Part shown: positions 53,421 through 61,842 of the stretch, in pieces
Position numbering within the stretch: the first letter of the stretch is position 1
How the letters are laid out: every line of letters begins with the position of its first letter
Assembly (NCBI RefSeq): GCF_002796605.1
Contig: NZ_CP024923.1
Location: forward strand, 4,285,501-4,349,500
DNA from: Sphingomonas psychrotolerans
GTDB taxonomy: Bacteria > Pseudomonadota > Alphaproteobacteria > Sphingomonadales > Sphingomonadaceae
Length of the DNA stretch: 64,000 nucleotides
Reading direction: 5' to 3'
Program-made: the position numbers and the translations under genes
Notes under the pieces: model-generated
What the model saw: the letters and a program-made list of their open reading frames with translations, nothing else
Databases searched by the model: none
Told to the model about the DNA's origin: nothing

Positions 53421-53996
53421 GTGAACCTTCCTCTTTCGCTCGATCCCGAACGTATCGTCGATGTCGCCGTCGAAGCCGCGCGCCAGGGCGACGAGACGCT
53501 TGCCGGGGTGCTCGACCAGATTTCGGCCGCGGTCTACCTGACCGACGCGGACGGCGTGGTTACGCATTTCAATCGCGCCTGCGCCGACTTTGCCGGGCGC
53601 CAGCCCGAGGCACGGCAGGATCGCTGGTGCGTGACGTGGCGGCTCTACACCGATGACGGCGTATTTCTGCCGCATGAGCTCTGCCCGATGGCGGTGGCGA
53701 TCCGCGAGGGGCGCAAGGTGCGCGGCGTGCGGGCGACCGCCGAACGCCCCGATGGCACGCGTGTCGATTTCCTGCCGCACCCGACGCCGATCTTCGATGT
53801 CGAGGGGCAGCTGACCGGTGCGGTCAATCTGCTCGTCGACGTCCGCGATGCGCGTTACCATGACTATCTCCGCAGCCAGAGTGCGCGCTGCCGCCGGCTC
53901 GCCAGTTCGGTCGGCGACGTGCGCACCGCCGACATCCTCCACGCCATGGCGAGCGACTATGAAGAGCAGGCGCGGCAGGCGGAGCGGCCGAACTAA
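53421..53996 (+). CDS. Stand-alone PAS-domain protein
   Basis: 191 residues. A PAS domain (about 30-145: VLDQISAAVYLTDADGVVTHFNRACADFAGRQPE, then DGTRVDFLPHPTPIFDVEGQLTGAVNLLVDVRD) is followed by a short helical tail. No kinase, GGDEF or HTH output is present, so it must act through a partner or as a small sensor. The loop HELCPMAVAIREGR holds a His-Cys pair. A GTG start at 53421 is used; it lies behind an FNR/FixK box, hinting at an oxygen- or redox-linked role. Confidence 0.8.
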   Translation: MNLPLSLDPERIVDVAVEAARQGDETLAGVLDQISAAVYLTDADGVVTHFNRACADFAGRQPEARQDRWCVTWRLYTDDGVFLPHELCPMAVAIREGRKVRGVRATAERPDGTRVDFLPHPTPIFDVEGQLTGAVNLLVDVRDARYHDYLRSQSARCRRLASSVGDVRTADILHAMASDYEEQARQAERPN

Positions 53997-54021
53997 AGGG
54001 TAAAGCGCCCGGACGGCTTCT

Positions 54022-54558
54022 TCATCCCCGCAGCGGATAGCGCTCGATCGCTTCATAGACGGCGCCTTCGCGGCCGAGAGTGCTTTCGAACAGCAGGAAA
54101 TGATCGAGGCCGAAAAGCGGGCTGGCGAGGCCGGCGTGGCTCACGAGGAACCGTTCGGTGGTGCCGGCGGAGGCGTTCATCCGGGCGAGGGTGATGTGCG
54201 GCAGATAGGCGCGGCGCTCGGGCGCGAGGCCGCAGCGGACCAGCGCCTGATCGACCTTCTTGTGAAGCCCGGTGACTGCGTCGTGCGGGCGGATTCCGGC
54301 CCAGAGCGCGCTGGGCCGGCCGCGGCTGTCGAATTGGCCGACGCCATCGAGCGCCACTTCGACCGGCGGAAAATGCACGTTGGCGAGCGCGACGGCGACG
54401 TCCTCGGCGATCGGGCGCTCGACTTCGCCGATGAAGCGCAGCGTGAGATGGAGCTGGGAATCGTCCTGCCAGCGCGCGGCGGAGACGCCGCCCATGAGGG
54501 CGAGGAGCTGCGCGCGGATCGCAGGGGGCGGGCGGAGGCCGACGAACAGGCGATGCAT
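54022..54558 (-). CDS. thpR: RNA 2',3'-cyclic phosphodiesterase (2'-5' RNA ligase family)
   Basis: 178 residues. The two HxT-x catalytic motifs of the 2H phosphoesterase superfamily are present: HLTLRFIGEV near residue 38 and HITLARMN near residue 121. ThpR hydrolyses 2',3'-cyclic phosphate ends of RNA and can act as a 2'-5' ligase. The ATG at 54558 is chosen because MHRLFVGLRPP is the family start. It stands alone. Confidence 0.92.
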   Translation of the reverse strand: MHRLFVGLRPPPAIRAQLLALMGGVSAARWQDDSQLHLTLRFIGEVERPIAEDVAVALANVHFPPVEVALDGVGQFDSRGRPSALWAGIRPHDAVTGLHKKVDQALVRCGLAPERRAYLPHITLARMNASAGTTERFLVSHAGLASPLFGLDHFLLFESTLGREGAVYEAIERYPLRG

Positions 54559-54674
54559 GGCACGCGCGTTTAACCATGGATCGGCGACGTGGCCCACCGG
54601 TTTTGCTTGAAAAAAGCCGCTTCAGGAACGATATTCAGCGGATGCCGGCAAAGCGCCGGGTAAAGGAGTTCATA

Positions 54675-55427
54675 ATGGCGAATTGGTCGGATCCCCGGAC
54701 TGGCGCGGCCTATGCAGCGACCGACGCGCGCGCCGAAGCGTATGACGTGGGGCTCAGGGCATATATGCTGTCGGTCTATAACTACATGCTCTCGGGCGTG
54801 CTGTTGACCGGCATCATCGCGCTCGTGGTGGGCAATACCAGCCTGATCGAGATGATCGTGCAGCCCGCGGCGCGCGGTGGCTATTCACCGACGATGCTCG
54901 GCTGGATCGTCATGCTTTCGCCGCTGGCGATCGTATTTGCGATGAGCTTCGGGCAGGCGCGGATGTCCGAGGGCACGCTCAAGACCTTGTTCTTCGTCTA
55001 TGCGGGCCTGATGGGCGCGTCGCTGTCGACGATCTTCATCACTTATACCTCGACTTCGATCGCCGGGGTGTTCTTCGCCACGGCGGCAGGCTTCGCCGGA
55101 CTGAGCCTCTATGGCTACACGACCAAGCGTGACCTGTCGGGCCTCGGCACCTTCCTGATCATGGGGCTGGTGGGCCTGATCGTGGCGTCGATCGTCAACC
55201 TGTTCCTGCAATCGGGCACGATGAACCTGGTGATCAGCGCAATCGGCGTGCTGATCTTCGCGGGGCTCACCGCCTACGACACGCAGAAGATCAAGAGCAT
55301 CTACGCGCATGTCGCGGGGACCGAGATGATGGGCAAGGTCGTGATCATGGGGGCGCTGAACCTCTATCTCGACTTCATCAACATGTTCCTGTTCCTGCTC
55401 CGCCTGTTCGGCAGCGCGCGCGACTGA
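54675..55427 (+). CDS. Bax inhibitor-1/YccA-family membrane protein
   Basis: 250 residues with seven hydrophobic helices. AYMLSVYNYMLSGVLLTGIIALVV at the start, the middle FAGLSLYGYTTKRDLSGLGTFLIMGLVGLI and the closing FAGLTAYDTQKIKSIY...GALNLYLDFINMFLFLLRLFG are the UPF0005/BI-1 signature. In bacteria YccA inhibits FtsH; BI-1 proteins also conduct calcium in a pH-dependent way. AAGGAG lies 6 bp ahead of the ATG. A strong terminator follows. Confidence 0.93.
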   Translation: MANWSDPRTGAAYAATDARAEAYDVGLRAYMLSVYNYMLSGVLLTGIIALVVGNTSLIEMIVQPAARGGYSPTMLGWIVMLSPLAIVFAMSFGQARMSEGTLKTLFFVYAGLMGASLSTIFITYTSTSIAGVFFATAAGFAGLSLYGYTTKRDLSGLGTFLIMGLVGLIVASIVNLFLQSGTMNLVISAIGVLIFAGLTAYDTQKIKSIYAHVAGTEMMGKVVIMGALNLYLDFINMFLFLLRLFGSARD

Positions 55428-55451
55428 GCGACGGCCAGGTTTCGAGAAATA

Positions 55452-55486
55452 CGGCCCGGCGGCATCCCGCCGGGCCGTTTTCTTTT
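55452..55486 (+). terminator. Rho-independent terminator
   Basis: An 11-bp perfect stem CGGCCCGGCGG / CCGCCGGGCCG with a 4-base loop is followed by TTTTCTTTT. It ends the BI-1 transcript. Confidence 0.9.
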
Positions 55487-55502
55487 GAGCGCTCCGAACG
55501 CG

Positions 55503-55528
55503 GGAACGCGAATCGCGGCATGATCGTT
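55503..55528 (+). promoter_or_regulatory. EcfG-type general-stress promoter (GGAAC-N17-CGTT)
   Basis: GGAAC at 55503-55507 and CGTT at 55525-55528 are 17 bp apart, exactly the spacing of sigma-EcfG promoters in alphaproteobacteria. It ends 29 bp before the ATG at 55558. It predicts PhyR-NepR-EcfG control of the small protein and perhaps the CDF gene behind it. Confidence 0.75.
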
Positions 55529-55557
55529 ACAGCAAGGCAACGCTCAGGAGAGTGACC

Positions 55558-55926
55558 ATGACTGCGAACCCGATCGACCCGGCGATGGACAAGATGTCGG
55601 TGGCACCGGGAGCCGAGGATGCCGACGCCGGTTCGGCGACCGTCAACGAGCGCCCTGCGCCCGTCGGCTCGGCCGATGCCGGCACCGATCGTTCGATCGT
55701 CGAACGGCTCGAACGCAACCCCGAAAGCAAGGAAGCGCGGCTCGACCGGGCGCTCGACGAATCGATGGACGCGTCGGATCCGCCTGCCTCGACCCAGCCT
55801 GTGCACAACCATGCGCTGCCCGAAAGCTCGGGCTATGACGAAAAGGCCGAGGAGAAGCTCGCCGCTGGACCTGCGGGGAGCAAGGGTATCATCGGCAAGG
55901 TGCTGCACAAGCTCGGCCTCGACTAA
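55558..55926 (+). CDS. Small acidic protein with EcfG promoter
   Basis: 122 residues, hydrophilic and low-complexity (DADAGSATVNERPAPVGSADAGTDRSIVERLERNPESKEARLDRALDESMDASDPP), ending in a GIIGKVLHKLGLD helix. It is probably largely disordered. No family recognised. AGGAGA is 6 bp before the ATG. It sits behind an EcfG promoter, so it is likely made in stress or stationary phase. The CDF gene follows after 12 bp. Confidence 0.6.
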   Translation: MTANPIDPAMDKMSVAPGAEDADAGSATVNERPAPVGSADAGTDRSIVERLERNPESKEARLDRALDESMDASDPPASTQPVHNHALPESSGYDEKAEEKLAAGPAGSKGIIGKVLHKLGLD

Positions 55927-55938
55927 GGACGCCAGCTT

Positions 55939-56925
55939 ATGGGCGCATGTCCTGCGTCGGGGTGGCGCGCCAACATCGTTCTCTATGCCGCGCTGGCGGC
56001 CAATCTGGGGATCGCCGTCGCCAAGTTCGTGGCGGCGGCGATCTCCGGTTCTTCGTCGATGCTCACCGAAGGGGTGCACAGCCTCGTCGACAGCGGCAAT
56101 CAGGGGCTGTTGCTCTATGGCCAGCATCGCGCCACGCGACCGCCCGATGCCGAGCACCCGTTCGGCTATGGCCGCGAACTCTATTTCTGGGCGTTCGTCG
56201 TCGCCATCCTGATCTTCGGGCTCGGTGCCGGGGTCTCGATCTACGAGGGCTGGCAGCACCTCGCCGCGCCCGAGCCGCTGCGCGATCCGCTGATCAATTA
56301 CATCGTGCTGGGGGTCGCGGCGGTGCTGGAGGGCAGCTCATGGGTGATCGCGCTTCGGGAATTTGGTGCGGCCAAGGGTGATATGGGCTGGTGGCAGTCA
56401 GTGCACGAATCGAAGGACCCGGCGACCTTCATCGTATTGTTCGAGGATTCGGCGGCGCTGGCCGGGCTGGCGGTCGCCGCGATCGGCATATGGGCGAGCC
56501 ATGCCTGGGGCGATCCGCGGATAGACGGCGCGGCGTCTATCGTGATCGGGTGCATTCTCGCCGCAGTCGCGACCCTGCTCGCGCGCGAGGCCAAGGGATT
56601 GCTGATCGGCGAACGCGCCAACCCCGAAGTGGTGGCGTGCGTGCGCCGGATCCTCGATAGCGAGCCGGCGATCGTGCGAGTCAATCACGTACGGACGATC
56701 CACACCGCACCCGATCGGATCTTCGTCGCGATCAGCGCGGATTTCGACGACCAACTCAGCATGGGCGCCGGCGAGGCGCTGATCGAGCGGATCGAGCAGG
56801 AGTTGAAGACGGCTCTGCCGATGCTGTCGTCGATCTACATCCGGCCCGAAAAGGCCGAGGACGCGATACCGCGATCGCGGTCGGCTGATCGGGAGACTGC
56901 GCGCGTCTGCACGCTTCCTACGTAA
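55939..56925 (+). CDS. Cation diffusion facilitator transporter
   Basis: 328 residues with about six helices. MLTEGVHSLVDSGNQGLLLYGQ and HPFGYGRELYFWAFVV give the CDF helices 2-3 (Asp/His metal site), FEDSAALAGLAVAAIG the helix-5 site, and a C-terminal cytoplasmic ferredoxin-like domain follows. CDF proteins export Zn2+, Fe2+, Cd2+, Co2+ or Mn2+ against H+. Metal specificity is not readable. It may share the EcfG promoter upstream. The gene ends shortly before a GGDEF-EAL gene. Confidence 0.88.
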   Translation: MGACPASGWRANIVLYAALAANLGIAVAKFVAAAISGSSSMLTEGVHSLVDSGNQGLLLYGQHRATRPPDAEHPFGYGRELYFWAFVVAILIFGLGAGVSIYEGWQHLAAPEPLRDPLINYIVLGVAAVLEGSSWVIALREFGAAKGDMGWWQSVHESKDPATFIVLFEDSAALAGLAVAAIGIWASHAWGDPRIDGAASIVIGCILAAVATLLAREAKGLLIGERANPEVVACVRRILDSEPAIVRVNHVRTIHTAPDRIFVAISADFDDQLSMGAGEALIERIEQELKTALPMLSSIYIRPEKAEDAIPRSRSADRETARVCTLPT

Positions 56926-57010
56926 TTCTCCTATATTAAGCACAGGATTTTCAAGGAGAAATTCTGATCGGCCGAGCGGTCCTCTATGATGATCCATAGG
57001 AAATCATGGG

Positions 57011-59206
57011 GTGTGCGTGATCGGGGCCCGGCCTGGAAGACTGTTGCTCAAGGCAGTGATCGTCCCCACCGCGGGGGCGTTGCTGCTGCTTGCCGCAATG
57101 GTCGGCGCGGTGTTGCACTTCGCCACCGAAGGATCGGACGCCGTCGCGGCGCAGCGCCAGGCCCGGCTGGTCGAGGTTGCGATGCTCACCGCGGTCACCG
57201 GCGTGCGCAAGGACCAGGAGGCGTCGACTTACTGGGACGATGCGGTGCGGCGGGTACACGAGGTGCCGCTCGACCTGCCGTGGATCGACCAGAATCTCGG
57301 CATCTGGTTCCACAGCTATTACAAGCATGACGAGACCTATGTGCTCGATGCGCGCGAGCGGCCGGTCTATGCGATGCGGAACGGCCGCCGGGCCGATCCC
57401 CGCCAGTTTTCCGGGATCGCCCCCGGCGCGCAGCCCCTCGTCGCGCAGCTCAGGGCGAAGCTGCGGCGCGGCGATCTCGCCGCGGCGAGCAGCGTCGAGC
57501 AGACCCCCGGCGCATCGACCATGGCGATGGTCCGCGGCCGCCCGGCGATCGTCAGCGTCAAGCCGATCCTGTCCGAAACCGGTGAGATCACGCAGCGTCC
57601 GGGATCGGAGCATCTCCACCTCAGTGTGCGCTATCTCGACGGCAACTTCCTCACCGACCTCGCCGCCGACTATGGCGTGGAGGCGCCCCGGTTCGTCACT
57701 ATGCCGAGCGCACGCGCCGCTATCCCGCTGTGGAGCGCCGAGCACCGGCTGATCGGCTATATCGAGTGGCAGGCCTTCCGTCCGGGCCATGTCGTGAAGC
57801 GCCATATGGCGATCGTGCTGCTGACGGCGCTCGGGTTGATCGGCGCGGTACTGGCGTGGCTGCTCAACCGAAATTTGCGTGCGCGGCTCGAGCTCGAGAC
57901 CAGCCGGGCGCAGGCGCAGCACCTCGCTTTCCACGATGCCCTGACCGGATTGCCCAACCGTGCGTTGTTCAACGACCGGACCGATCACGCGCTCGCCCGC
58001 ACGCGGCGGGGCGAGGAAGCCACGCTGCTGCTGCTCGACCTCGACCGCTTCAAGCATGTCAACGACACCTTCGGGCACCAGGCCGGGGATGAGTTGATCC
58101 GCGAGTTCGGCAGCCGGCTGACCGCCCTGGTGCGCGAGGTCGACACGATCGCGCGGCTGGGCGGCGACGAATTCGCGATCCTGCTGCCCCAGCTGACCGA
58201 CAAGGACGCGATTGACGGGCTTTGCCAGCGGATCCTGAGCGCGGTCCACGCGCCGTTCGAAGTGCTCGGCAACCAGGCGTTTGTCGGCGTCAGCATCGGC
58301 GTGGTGCAGGCGCCCGCGGAGGGGACCGACCGCGTCGACCTGATGCGCAAGGCCGATATCGCGCTCTACAAGGCCAAGGCCGAGGGGCGCGATTGCTATC
58401 GCCATTTCGACCTATCGATGGACGCGACGGTCAAGCTGCGCGGGACGGTGGAGGAAGATTTGCGCTCGGCGCTCGCCACCGGCGAAGGGCTGGCGCTGCA
58501 TTATCAGCCCCTTGTCGGCACCGACGGCAAGATGGTCGGGGTCGAGGCGCTGCTGCGCTGGGTACACCCCGAGCAGGGGCTGCTGCCGCCGGCGCAGGTG
58601 ATTCCGATCGCCGAGGAGACCGGGCTGATCATCCCGCTGGGTGAATGGGTGCTGCGCGAATCTTGCGCGGCGGCGAAACGCTGGCCCGATCTGTTCGTCG
58701 CACTCAATCTGTCGCCGGTGCAGTTCCGGACCACCGGGTTCGCCGAGCGTGTGCTCGAGATCATTCGCGAAACCGGGGTACGACCCGAACAGCTCGAGCT
58801 CGAAGTCACCGAAGGTGTGCTGATCGACGATGATGAATTGGTCCGCGCCGGGCTGGCCCAGCTGCGCGCCGCGGGACTGCGGATCGCTCTCGACGATTTC
58901 GGCACCGGTTATTCGTCGCTCAGCTATCTGCGCAAGTTCGAGGTCGACAAGATCAAGATCGACCGCAGCTTCGTCCAGCATCTCGGACACACGGTCGATT
59001 CGGCCGCGATCATCCACGCGGTGGTGACTCTCGGCCATGCGATGGGGCTGACGGTGACCGCCGAGGGCGTCGAGACCGGCGACCAGCAGCGCTTCCTCAA
59101 GCTTGCCGGCTGCAACCAGATGCAAGGCTATCTGTTCTCGCGCCCGGTCCCCGCCGGGCAGATCACGGCTCTTGTCGCGCAGCGCTGTGCGCTCCGCGCC
59201 GCCTGA
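57011..59206 (+). CDS. GGDEF-EAL cyclic-di-GMP protein with CHASE4-like sensor
   Basis: 731 residues. A membrane helix near the N-terminus (VIVPTAGALLLLAAMVGAVLHF), a periplasmic sensor (about 40-270, CHASE4-like), a second helix near 275-293, then GGDEF at about residue 384 with the intact GGDEF motif, and EAL at about residue 512 (GVEALLRWV). EAL catalytic motifs LDDFGTGYSSLSYL, DKIKIDRSFVQ and TAEGVET are present, so both synthesis and hydrolysis of c-di-GMP look possible. GTG at 57011 is used. Its TGA overlaps the ATG of the porin-like gene (TGATG). Confidence 0.93.
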   Translation: MCVIGARPGRLLLKAVIVPTAGALLLLAAMVGAVLHFATEGSDAVAAQRQARLVEVAMLTAVTGVRKDQEASTYWDDAVRRVHEVPLDLPWIDQNLGIWFHSYYKHDETYVLDARERPVYAMRNGRRADPRQFSGIAPGAQPLVAQLRAKLRRGDLAAASSVEQTPGASTMAMVRGRPAIVSVKPILSETGEITQRPGSEHLHLSVRYLDGNFLTDLAADYGVEAPRFVTMPSARAAIPLWSAEHRLIGYIEWQAFRPGHVVKRHMAIVLLTALGLIGAVLAWLLNRNLRARLELETSRAQAQHLAFHDALTGLPNRALFNDRTDHALARTRRGEEATLLLLDLDRFKHVNDTFGHQAGDELIREFGSRLTALVREVDTIARLGGDEFAILLPQLTDKDAIDGLCQRILSAVHAPFEVLGNQAFVGVSIGVVQAPAEGTDRVDLMRKADIALYKAKAEGRDCYRHFDLSMDATVKLRGTVEEDLRSALATGEGLALHYQPLVGTDGKMVGVEALLRWVHPEQGLLPPAQVIPIAEETGLIIPLGEWVLRESCAAAKRWPDLFVALNLSPVQFRTTGFAERVLEIIRETGVRPEQLELEVTEGVLIDDDELVRAGLAQLRAAGLRIALDDFGTGYSSLSYLRKFEVDKIKIDRSFVQHLGHTVDSAAIIHAVVTLGHAMGLTVTAEGVETGDQQRFLKLAGCNQMQGYLFSRPVPAGQITALVAQRCALRAA

Positions 59207-59919
59207 TGCGTCCAACATCGGTCTTGCTCGCGATGGCCCTATTGTGGACGACCGTGCCCCAGGCGGCGGCGCAGGGGATCAGCGGCGAGGCCGAGATCGT
59301 CTCCGACTATCGCTATCGCGGGGTATCGCTTTCGAACGGCAGGCCCGCGCTGCAGGCCAGCGCCGAGTTCGAGAGCAATGCGGGCTTCTATCTGGGCGGC
59401 TTCGGCTCATGGGCGCCGCATGACGGCGGATCGAACGCGGTGGAGCTCGATGCGAGCGCCGGCTGGCGAGGCACCATAGCGGGGGCGTTGACGGTCGACG
59501 GCGGGGTGTCGTGGTATCATTATCCCGGCGTCGCCGACTGCGACTATGCCGAGGCGATTGCGACGTTCGGCTGGGAACGCGGCGACACCGGCGCACGTGC
59601 CGGGATCGCATGGGCGCCGCGGCAGGCCAATCTGATCGACGCGGCGGGGGACGAGGACGACAATCTCTACGGCTTTGCGGCAATCGAGCGGGCGATCCCC
59701 GGGACGCCGATCAGCCTGACTCTCGAGGCCGGATATGAATCGGGCGCGTTCGACGGCGCGGCGCGGGGCGGCAAGCTCGACTGGCGTGGTGGTGTCGCCT
59801 TGTCGCGCGGCGGCTTCACTGCGTCGGCCAGCTATGTCGGTGCAGTGCGGCCCCGTGCGGCCGCGGGAGAGCGCAGGCGCGAGCACGGGCTGGTGATCGC
59901 CTTGGGGCGCAGTTTCTAG
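59206..59919 (+). CDS. TorF-family putative porin
   Basis: 237 residues with a signal peptide (VLLAMALLWTTVPQAAAQ). The start of the mature part, GISGEAEIVSDYRYRGVSLSNGRPALQASAEFE, is typical of the TorF/TIGR02001 family of small beta-barrel proteins; the barrel ends VIALGRSF. Function unknown. It is translationally coupled to the cyclic-di-GMP gene, so it may be under its control or simply co-expressed. Confidence 0.82.
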   Translation: MRPTSVLLAMALLWTTVPQAAAQGISGEAEIVSDYRYRGVSLSNGRPALQASAEFESNAGFYLGGFGSWAPHDGGSNAVELDASAGWRGTIAGALTVDGGVSWYHYPGVADCDYAEAIATFGWERGDTGARAGIAWAPRQANLIDAAGDEDDNLYGFAAIERAIPGTPISLTLEAGYESGAFDGAARGGKLDWRGGVALSRGGFTASASYVGAVRPRAAAGERRREHGLVIALGRSF

Positions 59920-60062
59920 CGCGGGTTGCCGCTTTGGGTGCTCAATCGTTCGTAACGCTCCGCCATCACGAGATGAGCGTGGCGCGCCACGGGATGCAGC
60001 TGGCGCAGCGCGGCCTCACGCTCGCGCCGGGCACGGATCTGGAAGTAGGTCGAATCGGACAT
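59916..60062 (-). CDS. Very small conserved protein (48 residues)
   Basis: A 48-residue ORF, MSDSTYFQIRARREREAALR then HPVARHAHLVMAERYERL, on the minus strand. It resembles a class of very small helical proteins common in sphingomonads (YFxxRAxxExxAALxxxHPxAxxAHxxMAERY). GGGGA lies before the start. It overlaps the end of the TorF-like gene by 4 bp. Function unknown. Confidence 0.6.
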   Translation of the reverse strand: MSDSTYFQIRARREREAALRQLHPVARHAHLVMAERYERLSTQSGNPR

Positions 60063-60145
60063 GGCGAATTCCCCAATCGCCTGACCGAGGGTGCCACAAA
60101 AATCATCAATTTCAAGGCGATAGTGATTCGCAACAAGGCGCCCGT

Positions 60146-60379
60146 CTAGCGCGCGGGAGGCATCTTGTTTTGCTGATCACTGCTGCACCGCGCCCGCAGC
60201 GAAGCAGCATCCGCTTCGTCGATGGCGCGCAGGAGATCCTCGAATTTCCTGTCGTCCGACACCGGGAAGCAACGCCGGAACCCGCTTCCCAATCGTTCAA
60301 GGTCGCGGTTCGTCAATAAACCGACCGCGACGATATGCTCTTGCGCCAATGCCCAAACTCCGGCGAACTCTGGATGCAT
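60146..60379 (-). CDS. Small hypothetical protein
   Basis: 77 residues, soluble (MHPEFAGVWALAQEHIVAVG then LTNRDLERLGSGFRRCFPV, ending FEDLLRAIDEADAASLRARC). The amphipathic helices look real, but no family is recognised. It runs in the same direction as the neighbouring very small gene and the M20 enzyme gene upstream. Confidence 0.55.
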   Translation of the reverse strand: MHPEFAGVWALAQEHIVAVGLLTNRDLERLGSGFRRCFPVSDDRKFEDLLRAIDEADAASLRARCSSDQQNKMPPAR

Positions 60380-60419
60380 TAACGAGGGTTAGCCCGGTTT
60401 GTGCCAACGGCCTGTCGAT

Positions 60420-61730
60420 TTAGCGCTTCAATATATCGAGCGCGGCGGCGGTCATCGCTTCGGTGGCGGTGGCGATCACCGCTTCGGCCTCGGGCGCCCA
60501 GAACGGGCTGTGGAGCGAGGGGAGGGCCTCCTTGCCGGCCTGCGCGGCGTCCCATTTGGCCCTGGGCACCCCGCCGACCCAGAAGATCATGCTCTGGATC
60601 GACTTGTCGGCAAGATAGAAACGCCCGAAATCCTCGCCCCCCATCACCGCGGGAGTCTCGACCACGCGATCCTTGCCGAAGCGGCTCGTCCACAGCGACT
60701 GGAGACGGCCGGTGAGCGGCTCGGTGTTGAAGGTCGAGGGGGTGCCCTCGTTGCGGATGGTGACCAGCGGCATGCGATCTTCGGGGATGCCCGCGGCGAT
60801 CGCCTCGCCTTTGGCGATGCGGGCGATGCCGTCGAGCAGCTTCTTGCGGACCTCGGGCGTATAGCTGCGCACCGTAAGCAGCATCGTCACTTCCTTGCCG
60901 ATGATGTTGTGGGTCGAGCCGCCATGGATGCTGCCGACGGTGACCACTGCCGAATCCTGCGGATCGATCTCGCGGCTGACCAGCGTCTGGAGCGTGGTGA
61001 CGATGCGCGCGGCGAGGACGATCGGGTCGCGCGTCGTCTGCGGATAGGCGCCGTGGCCGCCGACGCCCGAGACCTTGATGTCGACCGAATCGACATTCGC
61101 GAGCGCATAGCCCGAGCGGACGCCGATCGTGCCCGCGGGAAGCGACGCCGCGTCGTGAAAGGCGAGCGCGAACTGGGGCTTGGGGAAGCGGGAAAAGAGG
61201 CCGTCCTCGAGCATCATCCGCGCGCCCATGCCGCGCTCCTCGGCGGGCTGGGCGATCATCACCAGCGTGCCCTGCCACTGTGCCTTCATCGCGGCGAGAT
61301 TGCGCAGTGTGCCGATCCAGCTGGCCATGTGGGTGTCGTGGCCGCAGGCGTGCATCACGCCGGTTTCCTGGCCCTCGTCGGTAGTGGCGCGGACCTTCGA
61401 GGCGAAGGGCAGGCCAGTGTCCTCGGTGACCGGCAGCCCGTCCATGTCGGCACGGATCAGCAGGATCGGGCCGGCGCCGTTCTTGAGGATCGCCACAACG
61501 CCGGTGCCGCCTACCTTCTCGGTGACTTGGAACCCTGCCTTGCGCGCCTCGGCGGCAAGCTTGGCCGCGGTCTGGACCTCGTGGAGGCTGAGCTCAGGAT
61601 TGGCGTGAAAGTCGCGATAAAAGTCCATCAGCTGGGGGAGCGAACGCTGCGTCGCGTCGCGGACCGGATCGGCGGCGAGAGCGGGGGCGGCGAGAGTCAT
61701 GGCGAGGGCTGCCGTGAGGAGGGTGCGCAT
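60420..61730 (-). CDS. Exported M20-family amidohydrolase
   Basis: 436 residues with a signal peptide (LLTAALAMTLAAPALAA). The M20/hippurate-hydrolase motifs are: FHANPELSLHE, LIRADMDGLPVTEDTGLPFAS, ACGHDTHMASWIG (metal ligands), PAEERGMGARMML (catalytic Glu) and VMGGEDFGRFY. It removes an acyl group from an N-acyl amino acid or a similar amide, in the periplasm. The exact substrate is unknown. Confidence 0.92.
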   Translation of the reverse strand: MRTLLTAALAMTLAAPALAADPVRDATQRSLPQLMDFYRDFHANPELSLHEVQTAAKLAAEARKAGFQVTEKVGGTGVVAILKNGAGPILLIRADMDGLPVTEDTGLPFASKVRATTDEGQETGVMHACGHDTHMASWIGTLRNLAAMKAQWQGTLVMIAQPAEERGMGARMMLEDGLFSRFPKPQFALAFHDAASLPAGTIGVRSGYALANVDSVDIKVSGVGGHGAYPQTTRDPIVLAARIVTTLQTLVSREIDPQDSAVVTVGSIHGGSTHNIIGKEVTMLLTVRSYTPEVRKKLLDGIARIAKGEAIAAGIPEDRMPLVTIRNEGTPSTFNTEPLTGRLQSLWTSRFGKDRVVETPAVMGGEDFGRFYLADKSIQSMIFWVGGVPRAKWDAAQAGKEALPSLHSPFWAPEAEAVIATATEAMTAAALDILKR

Positions 61731-61842
61731 GGGGCAAGCGTATGCAGGGGTCGGGGTGTTGTCGAGGGGGGTGATTGGGGAGAGGCACCCTCCGTCGTGC
61801 TGCGCATGCCACTTCCCCGCTTCGCAAGAGAGGCGTTGTCCG

